A DNA stretch of 64,000 nucleotides, from assembly GCF_900116515.1 (NCBI RefSeq), contig NZ_FPBA01000013.1, positions 1 through 64,000 of the forward strand, written 5' to 3'. Shown one piece after another: positions 24,148 through 33,291 of this stretch (position 1 is its first letter; the number at the start of each line of letters is the position of its first letter). This stretch comes from Geodermatophilus amargosae (GTDB lineage: Bacteria > Actinomycetota > Actinomycetes > Mycobacteriales > Geodermatophilaceae). The notes under the pieces were generated by a model that saw only the letters and a list, made by a program, of their open reading frames with translations, was not told the DNA's origin and searched no databases. The position numbers and the translations under genes are program-made.

Positions 24148-25500
24148 ATGAGCCCGACCCCCGCGCCCGGCGCGCACACGCACCAGCGCACACCGCGCAA
24201 GGCCGCCATCGCCAGCTTCGTCGGCAGCATGCTCGAGTACTACGACTTCTTCATCTACGGCGCCGCCGCCGGCCTGGTCTTCCCGAAGGTGTTCTTCCCC
24301 GACACCGACCCCACCACGGGCACGCTGCTGTCCCTGGCGACCTTCGGTGTCGCCTACGTCGCCCGGCCGCTGGGTGCCGTCGTCATCGGCCACTTCGGGG
24401 ACAAGGTCGGCCGCAAGAGGATGCTCGTGCTCACCCTGCTCCTGATGGGGGTCTCGACCTTCCTCATCGGCGCGCTGCCGTCCTACGCCGCCATCGGGGT
24501 CACCGCGCCGATCCTGCTGGTGATCCTGCGGGTCGCGCAGGGGCTCTCCGCCGCCGGCGAGCAGGCCGGGGCGAACTCCATGACGCTGGAGCACTCGCCC
24601 GAGGGCCGCCGCGGCTTCTTCACCAGCTTCACGCTCGTGGGCACCCAGGCGGGCCTGATCCTCGCCAACCTGGTCTTCATCCCCTTCGCGCTGCTGCCGG
24701 AGGACCAGTTCCTCAGCTGGGGCTGGCGGATCCCCTTCTTCCTCTCCGCGGCCGTCGTCGCGGTCGGCTACTGGGTCCGCCGCTCGCTGCCCGAGACGCC
24801 CGAGTTCGAGCGGGCCAGCGAGGAGCACGAGGTCGCGAAGCTGCCGGTCGCCGTCCTGTTCCGCGACCACTGGGCCTCGGTGCTGCGCGTCGTCCTGTGC
24901 GCGCTGGTCTCGGTGGTCAGCACCATCGTCGGCACCTGGGCCCTGGCCCACGGCACGAGCGACGCCATCGGCATGGAGCGCTCGACCCTGCTGTGGATGG
25001 TCGTCCTGGCCAACCTGATCGCGCTCGGCACGCTGGTGCTCTGGGCCCGGCTGTCGGACCGGATCGGCCGCCGTCCGGTGTTCGCCTTCGGTGCCATCGG
25101 CTCCGCCGTGGCGATCTTCCCCTTCCTGTGGGCCCTCCAGCAGGGCAACGTGGCGCTGGTCTTCGTGTTCGGCATCCTCCTGTCCGGCGTCTTCTACTCG
25201 GCCGCCAACGGCATCTGGCCCTCGCTCTACGGCGAGATGTTCGACACCCGGGTCCGCTACTCCGGCATGGCGATCGGCACCCAGGTCGGGTTCGCCCTCG
25301 GCGGCTTCTCGCCGGTGATCGCCACCGCGATCGTGGGTGAGGGACCGAACGGCTGGCTGCCGGTCGCGTTCCTGACCGCCGGCGCCGCTCTCGTCGCCGG
25401 GCTGTGCGCCCTCACCGCCCGCGAGACCGCGCACGTGCCGCTGGAGCAGCTCGGGAGCAGGGACGCCCTCCCGCGGGACCGGTCCCTGGTCGACGCCTGA
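24148..25500 (+). CDS. MFS transporter, metabolite:H+ symporter (MHS) family, likely shikimate/quinate uptake
   Basis: The 450-residue, 12-helix protein starts with the MHS signature ASFVGSMLEYYDFFIYGAAAGLVF. The intracellular loop motif is GHFGDKVGRKRMLVLTLLLMG, RVAQGLSAAGEQAGANSM is in TM4, and RRSLPETPEFE is in the central loop. The closest characterized types are ShiA (shikimate) and KgtP. An operator motif shared with the quinate/shikimate operon supports hydroaromatic uptake. A strong hairpin terminator follows 10 bp after the stop. Confidence 0.9.
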   Translation: MSPTPAPGAHTHQRTPRKAAIASFVGSMLEYYDFFIYGAAAGLVFPKVFFPDTDPTTGTLLSLATFGVAYVARPLGAVVIGHFGDKVGRKRMLVLTLLLMGVSTFLIGALPSYAAIGVTAPILLVILRVAQGLSAAGEQAGANSMTLEHSPEGRRGFFTSFTLVGTQAGLILANLVFIPFALLPEDQFLSWGWRIPFFLSAAVVAVGYWVRRSLPETPEFERASEEHEVAKLPVAVLFRDHWASVLRVVLCALVSVVSTIVGTWALAHGTSDAIGMERSTLLWMVVLANLIALGTLVLWARLSDRIGRRPVFAFGAIGSAVAIFPFLWALQQGNVALVFVFGILLSGVFYSAANGIWPSLYGEMFDTRVRYSGMAIGTQVGFALGGFSPVIATAIVGEGPNGWLPVAFLTAGAALVAGLCALTARETAHVPLEQLGSRDALPRDRSLVDA

Positions 25501-25510
25501 CCCACCCGTC

Positions 25511-25543
25511 CAGCGGGCCCCGGCCGACGGCCGGGGCCCGCTG
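25511..25543. terminator. Strong hairpin terminator after MHS transporter
   Basis: A perfect 15-bp stem (left arm CAGCGGGCCCCGGCC, loop GAC) begins 11 bases after the stop codon, without a U-tract. Confidence 0.85.
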
Positions 25544-25565
25544 CCGTCCCACCCGGAGGAGCCGC

Positions 25566-27011
25566 ATGGCCCGCACCCTCGTCGTGACCGGATCCGGCCC
25601 GGTCGCCGGCCGGCTGGAGGACGGCGTCCGCAGCTGGCGCGGCGTCCCCTACGCCCGCGCCGAGCGCTTCGGCGGTGCCGGAGCCGCGCCGTCCTGGCGG
25701 GATCCCCTCGACGGCACGCGTCCGGGCCCGGTGGGGGTCCAGTACCTGCCGGACGGCACCCGGGTGGGCGTCGAGGACTGCCTGACCCTCGACGTGTACG
25801 CCCCCGCGGAGGCCGACGGCCCGCTGCCGGTGCTGTTCTGGGTGCACGGCGGGGCCTTCCGGACCGGCGCGGCGGCCGACTACGACGGCTCGGTGCTCGC
25901 CGCGGCCGGCCCGGTCGTCGTCGTCGCGGTCTCCTACCGGCTCGGCCCGCTCGGTTTCCTCCAGCTCGGCACCGCGGACGACCCCGAGCCCAGCCCGGCG
26001 ATGACCGACCTGCTCGCCGCGCTCGACTGGGTGCAGCGGGAGGTCGCCGGCTTCGGCGGGGACCCGGACCGGCTGACGCTCGTGGGTCAGTCGGCCGGGG
26101 CGAGCCTCGTCTGTGCGCTGCTGGCCACGCCGGCCGGGCGCCGCGCCCGCGCCGCGATCGCCTTCTCGATCGGCGGACCGCCGCAGGAGCCGGCCGAGAG
26201 CGCCGAGGTCGCCGGCCGGGTGCTCACGCGGCTCGGCGTGCCGCGGACCGACCGGGCGCGGCTGCGCGACCTGCCGGCCGAGGCCGTGCTGGCCGCCGCG
26301 CGGGAGGCGGCCGCCGCCAGCCGGCGCGACCACCTCGGTGGCGTCTTCTGGGGACCCGTCGTGGACGGCGCCGTCCTGCCCGGGCGGCCGGTCGACGTGG
26401 CGGCCCGGGGCGACCTGCGGGGGACCGCCCTGTGGCTGGGCTCCTGCCGCGACGAGATGACGGTGTTCCTGCAGAGCGGAGCCGAGGAGGCGGCGGCCGT
26501 GGCACGGGGGCACGTCGGGGACGAGGCCTTCGACCGGCTGCTCGGCGTCTACGGCGCGACGGCGCGGCCCGGGGAGGACCCGCTGCAGGCGCTGCTCACC
26601 GACGAGATGTGGCTGCGGCCGGCGTGGCGGCTGGCCGAGGCGCAGGCGGCCGCGGGCGGCCGGGCGTGGCTGAGCCGCTGGGACCACGCGCCGTCCCTGC
26701 CGCCGTTCGACCGGCTCGGCCCGACCCACGGGGCGGACAACGCCTCCCTGTGGGCGCACCCGCCGCGGTTCGTCGAGCGGCCGCTGCTCGGTCGCCCGGC
26801 GGCTCCGATGGGCCCGGCCGACCTCGCGGTCACCGCGGCGCTGCACGACTCGGTGCTCTCGCTGGTCCGCGGCGGGACGCCGGCCGTCGGCGTCCTCGAG
26901 GGGTGGCCGCCGTACGAGCCGGCCACCCGGTGCACCGCGCTGTTCGACGCGACGACCCGCGTGGTGGCCGACCCCGACGCCGGACGCCGGAGCGCCTGGA
27001 CCGGCGGCTGA
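25566..27011 (+). CDS. Type-B carboxylesterase (COesterase family)
   Basis: The 481-residue alpha/beta hydrolase has GVRSWRGVPYARAERFGG at the start, EDCLTLDVYAP, the oxyanion HGGAFRTGAAADYDG and VVVAVSYRLGPLGFL. The nucleophile elbow is TLVGQSAGASLVCALLATP, and the likely catalytic His is in GPTHGADNASLW. Para-nitrobenzyl-esterase-like enzymes act on diverse esters and there is no signal peptide. It follows the terminator of the transporter and has its own GGAGG, so it is probably a separate unit. Confidence 0.88.
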   Translation: MARTLVVTGSGPVAGRLEDGVRSWRGVPYARAERFGGAGAAPSWRDPLDGTRPGPVGVQYLPDGTRVGVEDCLTLDVYAPAEADGPLPVLFWVHGGAFRTGAAADYDGSVLAAAGPVVVVAVSYRLGPLGFLQLGTADDPEPSPAMTDLLAALDWVQREVAGFGGDPDRLTLVGQSAGASLVCALLATPAGRRARAAIAFSIGGPPQEPAESAEVAGRVLTRLGVPRTDRARLRDLPAEAVLAAAREAAAASRRDHLGGVFWGPVVDGAVLPGRPVDVAARGDLRGTALWLGSCRDEMTVFLQSGAEEAAAVARGHVGDEAFDRLLGVYGATARPGEDPLQALLTDEMWLRPAWRLAEAQAAAGGRAWLSRWDHAPSLPPFDRLGPTHGADNASLWAHPPRFVERPLLGRPAAPMGPADLAVTAALHDSVLSLVRGGTPAVGVLEGWPPYEPATRCTALFDATTRVVADPDAGRRSAWTGG

Positions 27012-27089
27012 CCCGTGGTGGGCGCCGTCCGCGACACCCCGCGGTGTACCGGCGTCGGGTCCACACTGGCCGGGGACGGGAGGTGTCTC

Positions 27090-27443
27090 GTGAGGATCCT
27101 GACCGCGGCCGACTTCGCCGGGGTGGTGTCGGCCCCGGGCATCGTGGTGGTCGACTTCCGCTCGTCGGCCTCGGGCTCGAGCCGCGCGTTCACCGCGCTG
27201 CTGGACGCCGCTGCGGCGCGGCACCCGGACCTGGTGTTCACCGCCGTCGACACCCGGGCCGAGGAGGCGCTGGCCGCCGAGCTCGGGGTGCGCTCGGCGC
27301 CCACGCTGAGGGTCTACCGCGACGGTGTGCTCGTGTTCGCCGAGCCCGGCTGGATGCCGGCGGACTCGGTCGACCTGCTCATCGCCACCGTCCGGGCGCT
27401 CGACATGCCCGCGGTGATCGCGCAGTACCCCGAGCCCCTCTGA
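27090..27443 (+). CDS. Thioredoxin-fold protein lacking the CXXC motif
   Basis: The 117-residue domain follows the thioredoxin pattern: ADFAGVVSAPGIVVVDFRSSASGSSRAFTALLDAAAARHPDLVFTAVDT, LAAELGVRSAPTLRVYRDGVLVFAEPGWM, with a cis-proline at SAPTL. At the active-site position the sequence is SSASGSSR and no Cys is present, so redox catalysis is not expected. It may act as a chaperone-like or binding module. The GTG at 27090 has GGGAGG 6 bases upstream. It is convergent with the lut operon. Confidence 0.8.
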   Translation: MRILTAADFAGVVSAPGIVVVDFRSSASGSSRAFTALLDAAAARHPDLVFTAVDTRAEEALAAELGVRSAPTLRVYRDGVLVFAEPGWMPADSVDLLIATVRALDMPAVIAQYPEPL

Positions 27444-27455
27444 GCGGCCGCCGCA

Positions 27456-27509
27456 CGTCGACCTGTTGCTGTCTCCAGGCGCGGGACGACCGCAGGTCGA
27501 CACGCGGCG
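27456..27509. repeat. Convergent-gene palindromic repeat, family B copy 2
   Basis: CGTCGACCTG...GGGACGACCGCAGGTCGAC followed by ACGCGGCG. It shares both ends with 17040-17095 and likewise lies between convergent genes. Confidence 0.65.
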
Positions 27510-27528
27510 CACCACCCCCGCCGGGGGC

Positions 27529-28149
27529 TCAGCCGGCGAGGACGACGACCAGGGTCCGGGGGCCGTGCACGCCCTCGACGCGCTGCAGCTCGATGTCCGA
27601 CGTCGCCGAGGGGCCGCTCACCATCGTCAGCGGGGCGAGCGGGTCGAGCCGGCCCAGCGCGTCGGGCACGTCGGGGACCACCTGGGCGGCCTCGACGACG
27701 CACACCAGCACGTCGGGCAGCAACGACAGCGCCCGCCGTCCCGACAGCGGCGAGCCGTCGAGGACGAGGGTGCCCGTCTCGGCCACCGCCGTCGCCACGC
27801 CGGTCAGCGTCGCGGCGAAGGCGGCCAGCTGCACGGCCGGCCGGCCGTCGTCCTCCGGGGCGCCGGAGGGCCGCCAGGCGGCCGGGACCCCGGGGGCGAC
27901 GACGACGTCGGCGGGCTCCCAGCCCGCGCCCAGCGCCAGGTCCAGCCCGCGCACGACGGTCGCCGGGACCTCGTCGGGCGTGCAGCGCAGCACCGTGGCG
28001 CGGTAGTCCTCCACCCGCTCGGCGAGCAGGTGGAGCAGCTCGGCGGGGGCGAGCGAGCGCGGGCCCGGGACCGGCGGGACGGCGACCTGCGGGCGCTGCT
28101 CGCCGAGCGCCGTCCGGATCCGGCCGAGCACCTCGTCACGGGCGCTCAC
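27529..28149 (-). CDS. lutC: Lactate utilization protein C (LUD domain)
   Basis: The 206-residue LUD-domain protein of the LutC/YkgG family contains VVVAPGVPAAW, TLTGVATAVAETGTLVLDGSPLSGRRALSLLPDVLVCVVEAAQVVPDVPDAL and TMVSGPSATSDIELQRVEGVHGPRTLVVV, the conserved C-terminal block. LutC works with the iron-sulfur proteins LutA and LutB to oxidize L-lactate to pyruvate. It is the last gene of lacI-lutA-lutB-lutC. The GTG start has AGGAGG 4 bases upstream. A 73-bp gap with a palindrome separates it from lutB. Confidence 0.9.
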   Translation of the reverse strand: MSARDEVLGRIRTALGEQRPQVAVPPVPGPRSLAPAELLHLLAERVEDYRATVLRCTPDEVPATVVRGLDLALGAGWEPADVVVAPGVPAAWRPSGAPEDDGRPAVQLAAFAATLTGVATAVAETGTLVLDGSPLSGRRALSLLPDVLVCVVEAAQVVPDVPDALGRLDPLAPLTMVSGPSATSDIELQRVEGVHGPRTLVVVLAG

Positions 28150-28203
28150 GTGACCTCCTCGCTGGAGCTCGTCGGCCGCGTTCGCGGCGCTGTTGTGTCC
28201 ATG

Positions 28204-28227
28204 GGTGAGCTCGCGAGCTCGCTCACC
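28204..28227. other. Inverted repeat at lutB/lutC junction
   Basis: GGTGAGC and GCTCACC flank 10 bases; a perfect 14-bp palindrome GAGCTCGCGAGCTC (28207-28220) lies inside. It overlaps the lutB stop codon and could reduce read-through into lutC. Confidence 0.45.
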
Positions 28228-29746
28228 TCCGGTGCTCCTCGGTCCACTGCTGCACGAACGACTTCCCCGGCGGGGTGGGCAGGTCGCGGGTGCGGGTCCA
28301 GGCGCTGACCGGCGGTGGCAGCACCGCGGGCAGCGTCGGCCTCCCGCGGGACAGGAAGCGGCCGAGCCCGGCGGCGCGCTGGGCGAGGTGCCACAGCCGC
28401 GGGTTGCTCATCACCCGGGACAGGCCGCGGAAGGCGACCGACTCGGCGGTGGGCCGCGTCTGCGCCTCGACGTGCTCGGCGCGCAGGTGCACCAGGATCG
28501 ACGGGATGTCGATGGCCACCGGGCAGACGTCGTAGCAGGCGCCGCACAGCGACGACGCGTACGGCAGCGAGGCGTTGTCCTCGACGCCGGTGAGCTGCGG
28601 TGACAGCACCGCGCCGATCGGGCCGGGGTAGACCGAGCCGTAGGCGTGCCCGCCGGCGCGCTCGTACACCGGGCAGACGTTGAGGCAGGCCGAGCACCGG
28701 ATGCAGTGCAGCGCCTCGCGGCCCACCTCGTCGGCGAGCACCGCCGTCCGGCCGTTGTCGAGCAGCACGAGGTGGAACTCCTGCGGCCCGTCGCCGGGGG
28801 TCACGCCGGCCCACGTCGACGTGTAGGGGTTCATCCGCTCACCGGTGGAGGAGCGGGGGAGCAGCTGCAGGAAGACGCCGAGGTCCTCCCAGCGCGGCAC
28901 GACCTTCTCGATGCCCATGACGGTGATCAGCGTCTGGGGCAGCGTCAGGCACATCCGGCCGTTGCCCTCGCTCTCGACGACGGCGAGCGTGCCGGTCTCG
29001 GCGACGGCGAAGTTCGCCCCGCTGACGGCGACCCGGGCCCGCAGGAACCGCTCGCGCAGGTGCGTCCGGGCGGCCATGGCCAGCTGCCGCGGCTCGTCGG
29101 TCAGGCCGGGGTCGACGCCGGGGATGGTGCGGCGGAAGATCTCGCGGATCTCCGAGCGGTTCTTGTGGATGGCCGGCACGAGGATGTGGCTGGGGGAGTC
29201 CTCGCCCAGCTGCACGATCAGCTCGGCCAGGTCGGTCTCGATCGCCTCGATGCCGGCGGCCTCGAGCGCCTCGTTCAGGCCGATCTCCTGGGTGGCCATC
29301 GACTTGACCTTGACCACCTCGTCGCTGCCGGTGGCCCGCACCAGCTCGGTGACGATGCGGTTGGCCTCGGTGGCGTCGCGCGCCCAGTGCACGGTCCCGC
29401 CGCGCGCGGTGACCTGCCGCTCGAGCTCCTCGAGGTGCTCGTCGAGGTGGGCCATGGTGGCGGCCTTGAGCGCCTTGCCGGCCTGGCGCAGCTGTTCCCA
29501 GTGCGGCACCTCGGCGACGACGGCGGCGCGCTTGCCGCGGATCGTCGTCGTGGCGCGGCCGAGGTTGGCGCGCAGCTGCCCGTCGCGCAGCGCCGTGCGG
29601 GCGGCGTCGGGGAAGGACTGCGTCCCGCGCAGGTGGCCCACGCCCCGGGGTGCGGTCGGCAGGCCGAGGAACGTCGTCCCGGAACGGGGGGCGCCGGGCG
29701 CGAGCGGCGTCGGCTCGGCGCGGGCGTCCTGCGGCGTCGTCGTCAC
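28223..29746 (-). CDS. lutB: Lactate utilization iron-sulfur protein B
   Basis: At 507 residues it is slightly longer than the usual ~475 owing to the N-terminal extension. The LUD domain (KVKSMATQEIGLNEALEAAGIEAIETDLAELIVQL, SHILVPAIHKNR, VAVSGANFAVAETGTLAVVESEGNGRM) is followed by two cysteine clusters, CIRCSACLNVCPVY and SLCGACYDVCPVAIDIP, which bind two [4Fe-4S] clusters. It is an electron-transfer subunit of L-lactate dehydrogenase LutABC. The GTG start overlaps the lutA stop by 4 bp. Confidence 0.93.
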   Translation of the reverse strand: MTTTPQDARAEPTPLAPGAPRSGTTFLGLPTAPRGVGHLRGTQSFPDAARTALRDGQLRANLGRATTTIRGKRAAVVAEVPHWEQLRQAGKALKAATMAHLDEHLEELERQVTARGGTVHWARDATEANRIVTELVRATGSDEVVKVKSMATQEIGLNEALEAAGIEAIETDLAELIVQLGEDSPSHILVPAIHKNRSEIREIFRRTIPGVDPGLTDEPRQLAMAARTHLRERFLRARVAVSGANFAVAETGTLAVVESEGNGRMCLTLPQTLITVMGIEKVVPRWEDLGVFLQLLPRSSTGERMNPYTSTWAGVTPGDGPQEFHLVLLDNGRTAVLADEVGREALHCIRCSACLNVCPVYERAGGHAYGSVYPGPIGAVLSPQLTGVEDNASLPYASSLCGACYDVCPVAIDIPSILVHLRAEHVEAQTRPTAESVAFRGLSRVMSNPRLWHLAQRAAGLGRFLSRGRPTLPAVLPPPVSAWTRTRDLPTPPGKSFVQQWTEEHRR

Positions 29747-30516
29747 GCGGGGACCGCGGGGGCGGTGGTCTGGGTGGGGGACACGTTCTCCTCCGTCGAG
29801 GCGAGGATCTCGGCCAGGTGGACCGTGCGCGTGCCCGAGCGCAGTCGCGACAGCCCGCCGCCGATGTGCATCAGGCACGAGGAGTCGCCGGCGGTGCAGA
29901 CCTCGGCGTGCGTGGACAGCACGTTCGCCATCTTGTCGGTCAGCATCGCCGTCGAGGTGTCGGCGTTCTTGACCGCGAAGGTGCCGCCGAAGCCGCAGCA
30001 GGACTCCGCGCCCGGCAGCTCCACCAGGTCCAGGCCGCGGACGGCGCGCAGCAGCTGCAGCGGCCGGTCGCCGACGCGCAGCAGGCGCAGCGAGTGGCAG
30101 GTCGGGTGGTAGGTGACCCGGTGCGGGTAGTACGCGCCGACGTCGGTGACACCGAGGACGTCGACCAGGAACTGCGACAGCTCGTGGGTGCGCGCGGCCA
30201 GCGCCTCGGCCTCGTCGGCCAGCGCGTGCTCCCCGGCACGGCGGGCGACCATCGCCTGCTGGTGTTGGATCGACGCGACGCACGACCCCGACGGCGCCAC
30301 GACGGCCTCCGCACCGGTGAAGGCGCGCACGTGATTGGCCACGATCGGCACCGCCTCGCGCCGGTAGCCGGTGTTGACGTGCATCTGCCCGCAGCAGGCC
30401 TGCGTGGGCGGCACGACCACCTCGTGGCCGAGCCGTTCCAGCAGCGTCGCCGTCGCGCGGGCGACCTGCGGCACCATCGTGTCCACCAGGCAGGTGGCGA
30501 ACAGGGCGACCCTCAC
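29743..30516 (-). CDS. lutA: Lactate utilization protein A (CCG-domain)
   Basis: In these 257 residues two cysteine-rich CCG modules are visible: ACCGQMHVNTGYRREA preceded by FATCLVDTM, and HPTCHSLRLL...ESCCGFGGTFAVKN. These are the GlpC/HdrB-type heterodisulfide-reductase-like motifs of LutA. Final residues SSCLMHIGG and HLAEIL are also conserved. The GTG start overlaps the lacI stop by 4 bp, so expression is tied to the regulator. Confidence 0.93.
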   Translation of the reverse strand: MRVALFATCLVDTMVPQVARATATLLERLGHEVVVPPTQACCGQMHVNTGYRREAVPIVANHVRAFTGAEAVVAPSGSCVASIQHQQAMVARRAGEHALADEAEALAARTHELSQFLVDVLGVTDVGAYYPHRVTYHPTCHSLRLLRVGDRPLQLLRAVRGLDLVELPGAESCCGFGGTFAVKNADTSTAMLTDKMANVLSTHAEVCTAGDSSCLMHIGGGLSRLRSGTRTVHLAEILASTEENVSPTQTTAPAVPA

Positions 30517-31547
30517 GGGGCGGCTCCCTCCCGGTCCCGGAAGACCATGCTCGACTCGCGGACCACCAGCGTGGGCTCGAAGACCTCCTGCACGTGCGCG
30601 TGCCCCTCGCCGCGCGCCTCGTCCAGCAGCAGCTCGGCGGCCCGCGACCCCAGGGCCGCGCGCGGCTTGCGCACCGAGGTCAGCGGCACCGCGGCGGCCG
30701 CGGCGAAGTCGATGTCGTCGTAGCCCACGATGGCGAAGTCGTCGGGCACCCGCACGCCCTGGCGGACCATCTCCTGCAGCACGCCGAGGGCCAGCAGGTC
30801 GTTGGCGCAGACCGCGGCGGTGGGCCGGCGGGCCGCGGGCAGGCCGACGATGCGGGCCGCGGCCTCGCGGCCGCCGGCGACGGTGAGGTGCTCGGGAGAG
30901 AGGACCAGCAGGGCGTCCTCGTCCCCGGTGGCCTCCCGGACGGCGGCGACGACGCCCGCGTGCCGCTCCTGCACCTGCGGCAGGCCCGACGCACCGCCGA
31001 TGAAGGCGATCCTCCGGTGCCCCCGCTCGAGCAGGTGCTCGGCGGCCAGCCGGCCTCCGAGGACGTCGTCGACGGCGACGGAGCACTGGTCGGGCGTGGG
31101 TGCGCGCCGGTCGACCAGCACGACCGGGATCCCGCGACGGCGCAGCGAGTCCAGGTGCGGGGACAGCTCCGCGGTCGGGGTGATGAGCACGCCCTGCACC
31201 CGCTGCTCGGCGAGCACGTCGAGGTGGGCGGACTCCTTCTCCGGGCGGTCGTCGGAGTTGCACAGGATCACCGCGAGGCCGGCCGGGTCGACGACGTCGT
31301 CCACGCCGCGGGCGACGTCGGTGAAGAACGGGTTGGCGATGTCGAGGACGACCAGGCCGATCGTGCGGCTGTGCCCGGCGCGCAGGTGGCGGGCCGACTC
31401 GTTGCGCACGAAGCCGAGCGCGGCGATGGCGTCGAGCACGCGCTCGCGGGTGTGGTCGCTGACCAGCTCGGGGCGGTTGAGGACGTTGCTCACCGTCCCG
31501 ACCGAGACGCCGGCGTGCTCGGCGACGTCGCGGATGCTCGCGGGCAC
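30513..31547 (-). CDS. LacI family regulator controlling rhamnose/lactate genes
   Basis: The LacI HTH with hinge is SIRDVAEHAGVSVGTVSNVLNRPELVSDHTRERVLDAIAALGFVRNESARHLRAG. The periplasmic-binding-like core follows (IGLVVLDIANPFFTDVARG, GRRAAEHLLERGHRRIAFIGG-like segment, DDFAIVGYDDIDFAAAAAVPLTSVRKP). It has 344 residues and a GTG start with GAGGAGG. It overlaps lutA by 4 bp and is divergent from the sugar ABC transporter. Palindromes matching LacI operators overlap its own -35 box and the transporter promoter, so it probably represses both and responds to L-rhamnose or rhamnulose (inference). Confidence 0.9.
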   Translation of the reverse strand: MPASIRDVAEHAGVSVGTVSNVLNRPELVSDHTRERVLDAIAALGFVRNESARHLRAGHSRTIGLVVLDIANPFFTDVARGVDDVVDPAGLAVILCNSDDRPEKESAHLDVLAEQRVQGVLITPTAELSPHLDSLRRRGIPVVLVDRRAPTPDQCSVAVDDVLGGRLAAEHLLERGHRRIAFIGGASGLPQVQERHAGVVAAVREATGDEDALLVLSPEHLTVAGGREAAARIVGLPAARRPTAAVCANDLLALGVLQEMVRQGVRVPDDFAIVGYDDIDFAAAAAVPLTSVRKPRAALGSRAAELLLDEARGEGHAHVQEVFEPTLVVRESSMVFRDREGAAP

Positions 31548-31596
31548 GGCGTCCTCCTCGCGCAGGTGTGGTGCCGGGGGACACCGTCCGGGACCG

Positions 31597-31625
31597 ATGG
31601 TCGCCGGAAGACTGAAACGTGTCAA
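31597..31625 (-). promoter_or_regulatory. Candidate lacI-lutABC promoter
   Basis: On the minus strand, TTGACA (31625-31620), 17 bp, GACCAT (31602-31597). The palindrome at 31613-31624 covers the -35 box, giving autorepression. Confidence 0.55.
31613..31624. promoter_or_regulatory. LacI-type operator O1
   Basis: TGAAACGTGTCA, one base from the perfect palindrome TGAAACGTTTCA, with the central CG typical of LacI-family sites. Confidence 0.72.
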
Positions 31626-31652
31626 ACACGCGCATAGCGGCGGATCCGGGCG

Positions 31653-31682
31653 TTGACACGTCTCGGAACGCCGCCCTATGGT
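31653..31682 (+). promoter_or_regulatory. Candidate promoter of the rhamnose ABC operon
   Basis: TTGACA (31653-31658), 18 bp, TATGGT (31677-31682). Initiation near 31689 would place operator O2 (31700-31711) just downstream. Confidence 0.6.
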
Positions 31683-31699
31683 CTGCGCCACAGGTCGTC

Positions 31700-31711
31700 T
31701 GAATCGTTTCA
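31700..31711. promoter_or_regulatory. LacI-type operator O2
   Basis: TGAATCGTTTCA differs from TGAAACGTTTCA by one base. It lies between the presumed transcription start and the ribosome binding site of the first ABC gene, 89 bp centre-to-centre from O1 (about 8 turns). Confidence 0.72.
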
Positions 31712-31728
31712 CAACGGAGGTGGTCGTC

Positions 31729-33291
31729 GTGGACCACGCCCCGGTGCCATCGGCGCCGCCGGCGGCCGGCAGTGGGGACGGCACCGTGGTGCTGGCCCTC
31801 GAGGACGTCGGGAAGAGCTTCGGCGCGGTCGCCGCGCTGCGCGGCGCACAGCTCGAGCTGCGCGCGGGGGAGGCCCACGCGCTGGTCGGCGAGAACGGTG
31901 CCGGCAAGTCCACGCTCGTGAAGGTCCTCGCCGGCGTGCACGGCCCCGACACCGGCCGCGTGCTGCTCGACGGACAGCCGGTGACGCTGGCCGACCCCGC
32001 CGCCGCGCGGGCCGCCGGCATCGCGGTCATCTACCAGGAGCCCACGCTGTTCCCCGACCTGTCGGTCGCGGAGAACATCTTCATGGGCCGCCAGCCGCTG
32101 CTGTCCGGTCGCCGCATCGACCGCCGCGGGCTGGCCGAGCGCTGCCGGGCGCTGTTCGAGCGGCTCGGCGTCGCGCTCGACCCCGACCGCCCCGCACGCG
32201 GCCTGTCGATCGCCGACCAGCAGATGGTCGAGATCGCCAAGGCCCTGTCCTTCGACGCGCGGGTCCTGGTGATGGACGAGCCCACCGCCGCGCTGTCCGG
32301 CGTCGAGGTGGAGCGGCTGTTCGCCGTCGCCCGGTCGCTGCGCGCCTCCGGTGCCGCCGTGCTGTTCATCTCCCACCGGTTCGACGAGGTGTTCGACCTC
32401 TGCGACCGGATCACCGTCATGCGCGACGGGCAGTGGGTCTCCACCGACCTCGCCCGCGACCTCACCGTCGACCAGGTGGTCCGCCGCATGGTCGGCCGCG
32501 AGGTCTCTTCGCTGTTCCCCAAGACCGAGGTCGAGCCCGGCGAGGTCGTGCTCGAGGTGCGCGGCCTGACCCGCCGCGGCGTCTTCTCCGACGTCTCCTT
32601 CGACGTGCGGGCCGGCGAGATCGTGGCGCTGGCCGGGCTGGTCGGCGCCGGCCGCAGCGAGATCGTCCGCGCGGTCTTCGGCATCGACCCCTACGACGCC
32701 GGCTCCGTCCGCGTGTCCGGCAAGGCGCTCAAGAAGGGCGACCCGGCCGCGGCCATGGCCGCCGGCATCGCGCTGGTCCCCGAGGACCGCCGCCAGCAGG
32801 GCCTGGTCATGGAGCTCTCCGTCGAGCGGAACGCCACGCTCACCCGGCGCTGGGAGCTCGCCAAGGGCGGGCTGCTCAGCTCCCGCACCGAGCGGGCGGA
32901 GGCGGCCGAGTGGTCGAAGCGGCTGCAGGTCAAGGCCGGGAAGCTCTCCGACCCGGTGTCCACGCTCTCCGGCGGCAACCAGCAGAAGGTCGTCCTGGCC
33001 AAGTGGTTGTCGACCGAGCCCACGGTGCTGATCGTCGACGAGCCCACCCGCGGCATCGACGTCGGCACCAAGTCCGAGGTGCACCGGCTGCTGTCGCAGC
33101 TCGCGGCCGAGGGCCTCGCCGTCGTCATGGTGTCCAGCGAGCTGCCGGAGGTCCTCGGCATGGCCGACCGCGTCCTCGTCGTCTCCGAGGGCCGCCTCGT
33201 CGACGACATCCCCCGTGCCCGCGCCGACGAGGACAGCGTGATGCTGGCCGCGACCGGCCAGGGCAGCTCGATCGCGGAGGTGGCCCGGTGA
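31729..33291 (+). CDS. Sugar ABC transporter ATP-binding protein (two NBDs), rhamnose type
   Basis: The 520 residues carry two ABC cassettes. The first has Walker [23 protein letters not shown], signature [15 protein letters not shown] and Walker [12 protein letters not shown]. The second has a degenerate Walker A (GLVGAGRSE), [31 protein letters not shown] and [14 protein letters not shown]. This tandem is the RbsA/MglA/RhaT class of carbohydrate importers. The GTG at 31729 is 8 bases after GGAGG. It is the first gene of the rhamnose operon, overlapping the permease by 4 bp. Confidence 0.92.
   Translation: MDHAPVPSAPPAAGSGDGTVVLALEDVGKSFGAVAALRGAQLELRAGEAHALVGENGAGKSTLVKVLAGVHGPDTGRVLLDGQPVTLADPAAARAAGIAVIYQEPTLFPDLSVAENIFMGRQPLLSGRRIDRRGLAERCRALFERLGVALDPDRPARGLSIADQQMVEIAKALSFDARVLVMDEPTAALSGVEVERLFAVARSLRASGAAVLFISHRFDEVFDLCDRITVMRDGQWVSTDLARDLTVDQVVRRMVGREVSSLFPKTEVEPGEVVLEVRGLTRRGVFSDVSFDVRAGEIVALAGLVGAGRSEIVRAVFGIDPYDAGSVRVSGKALKKGDPAAAMAAGIALVPEDRRQQGLVMELSVERNATLTRRWELAKGGLLSSRTERAEAAEWSKRLQVKAGKLSDPVSTLSGGNQQKVVLAKWLSTEPTVLIVDEPTRGIDVGTKSEVHRLLSQLAAEGLAVVMVSSELPEVLGMADRVLVVSEGRLVDDIPRARADEDSVMLAATGQGSSIAEVAR

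Noticed and set aside
27090-27443. Annotation as an active thioredoxin or disulfide reductase
   Set aside because: The protein has no cysteine at the active-site position.
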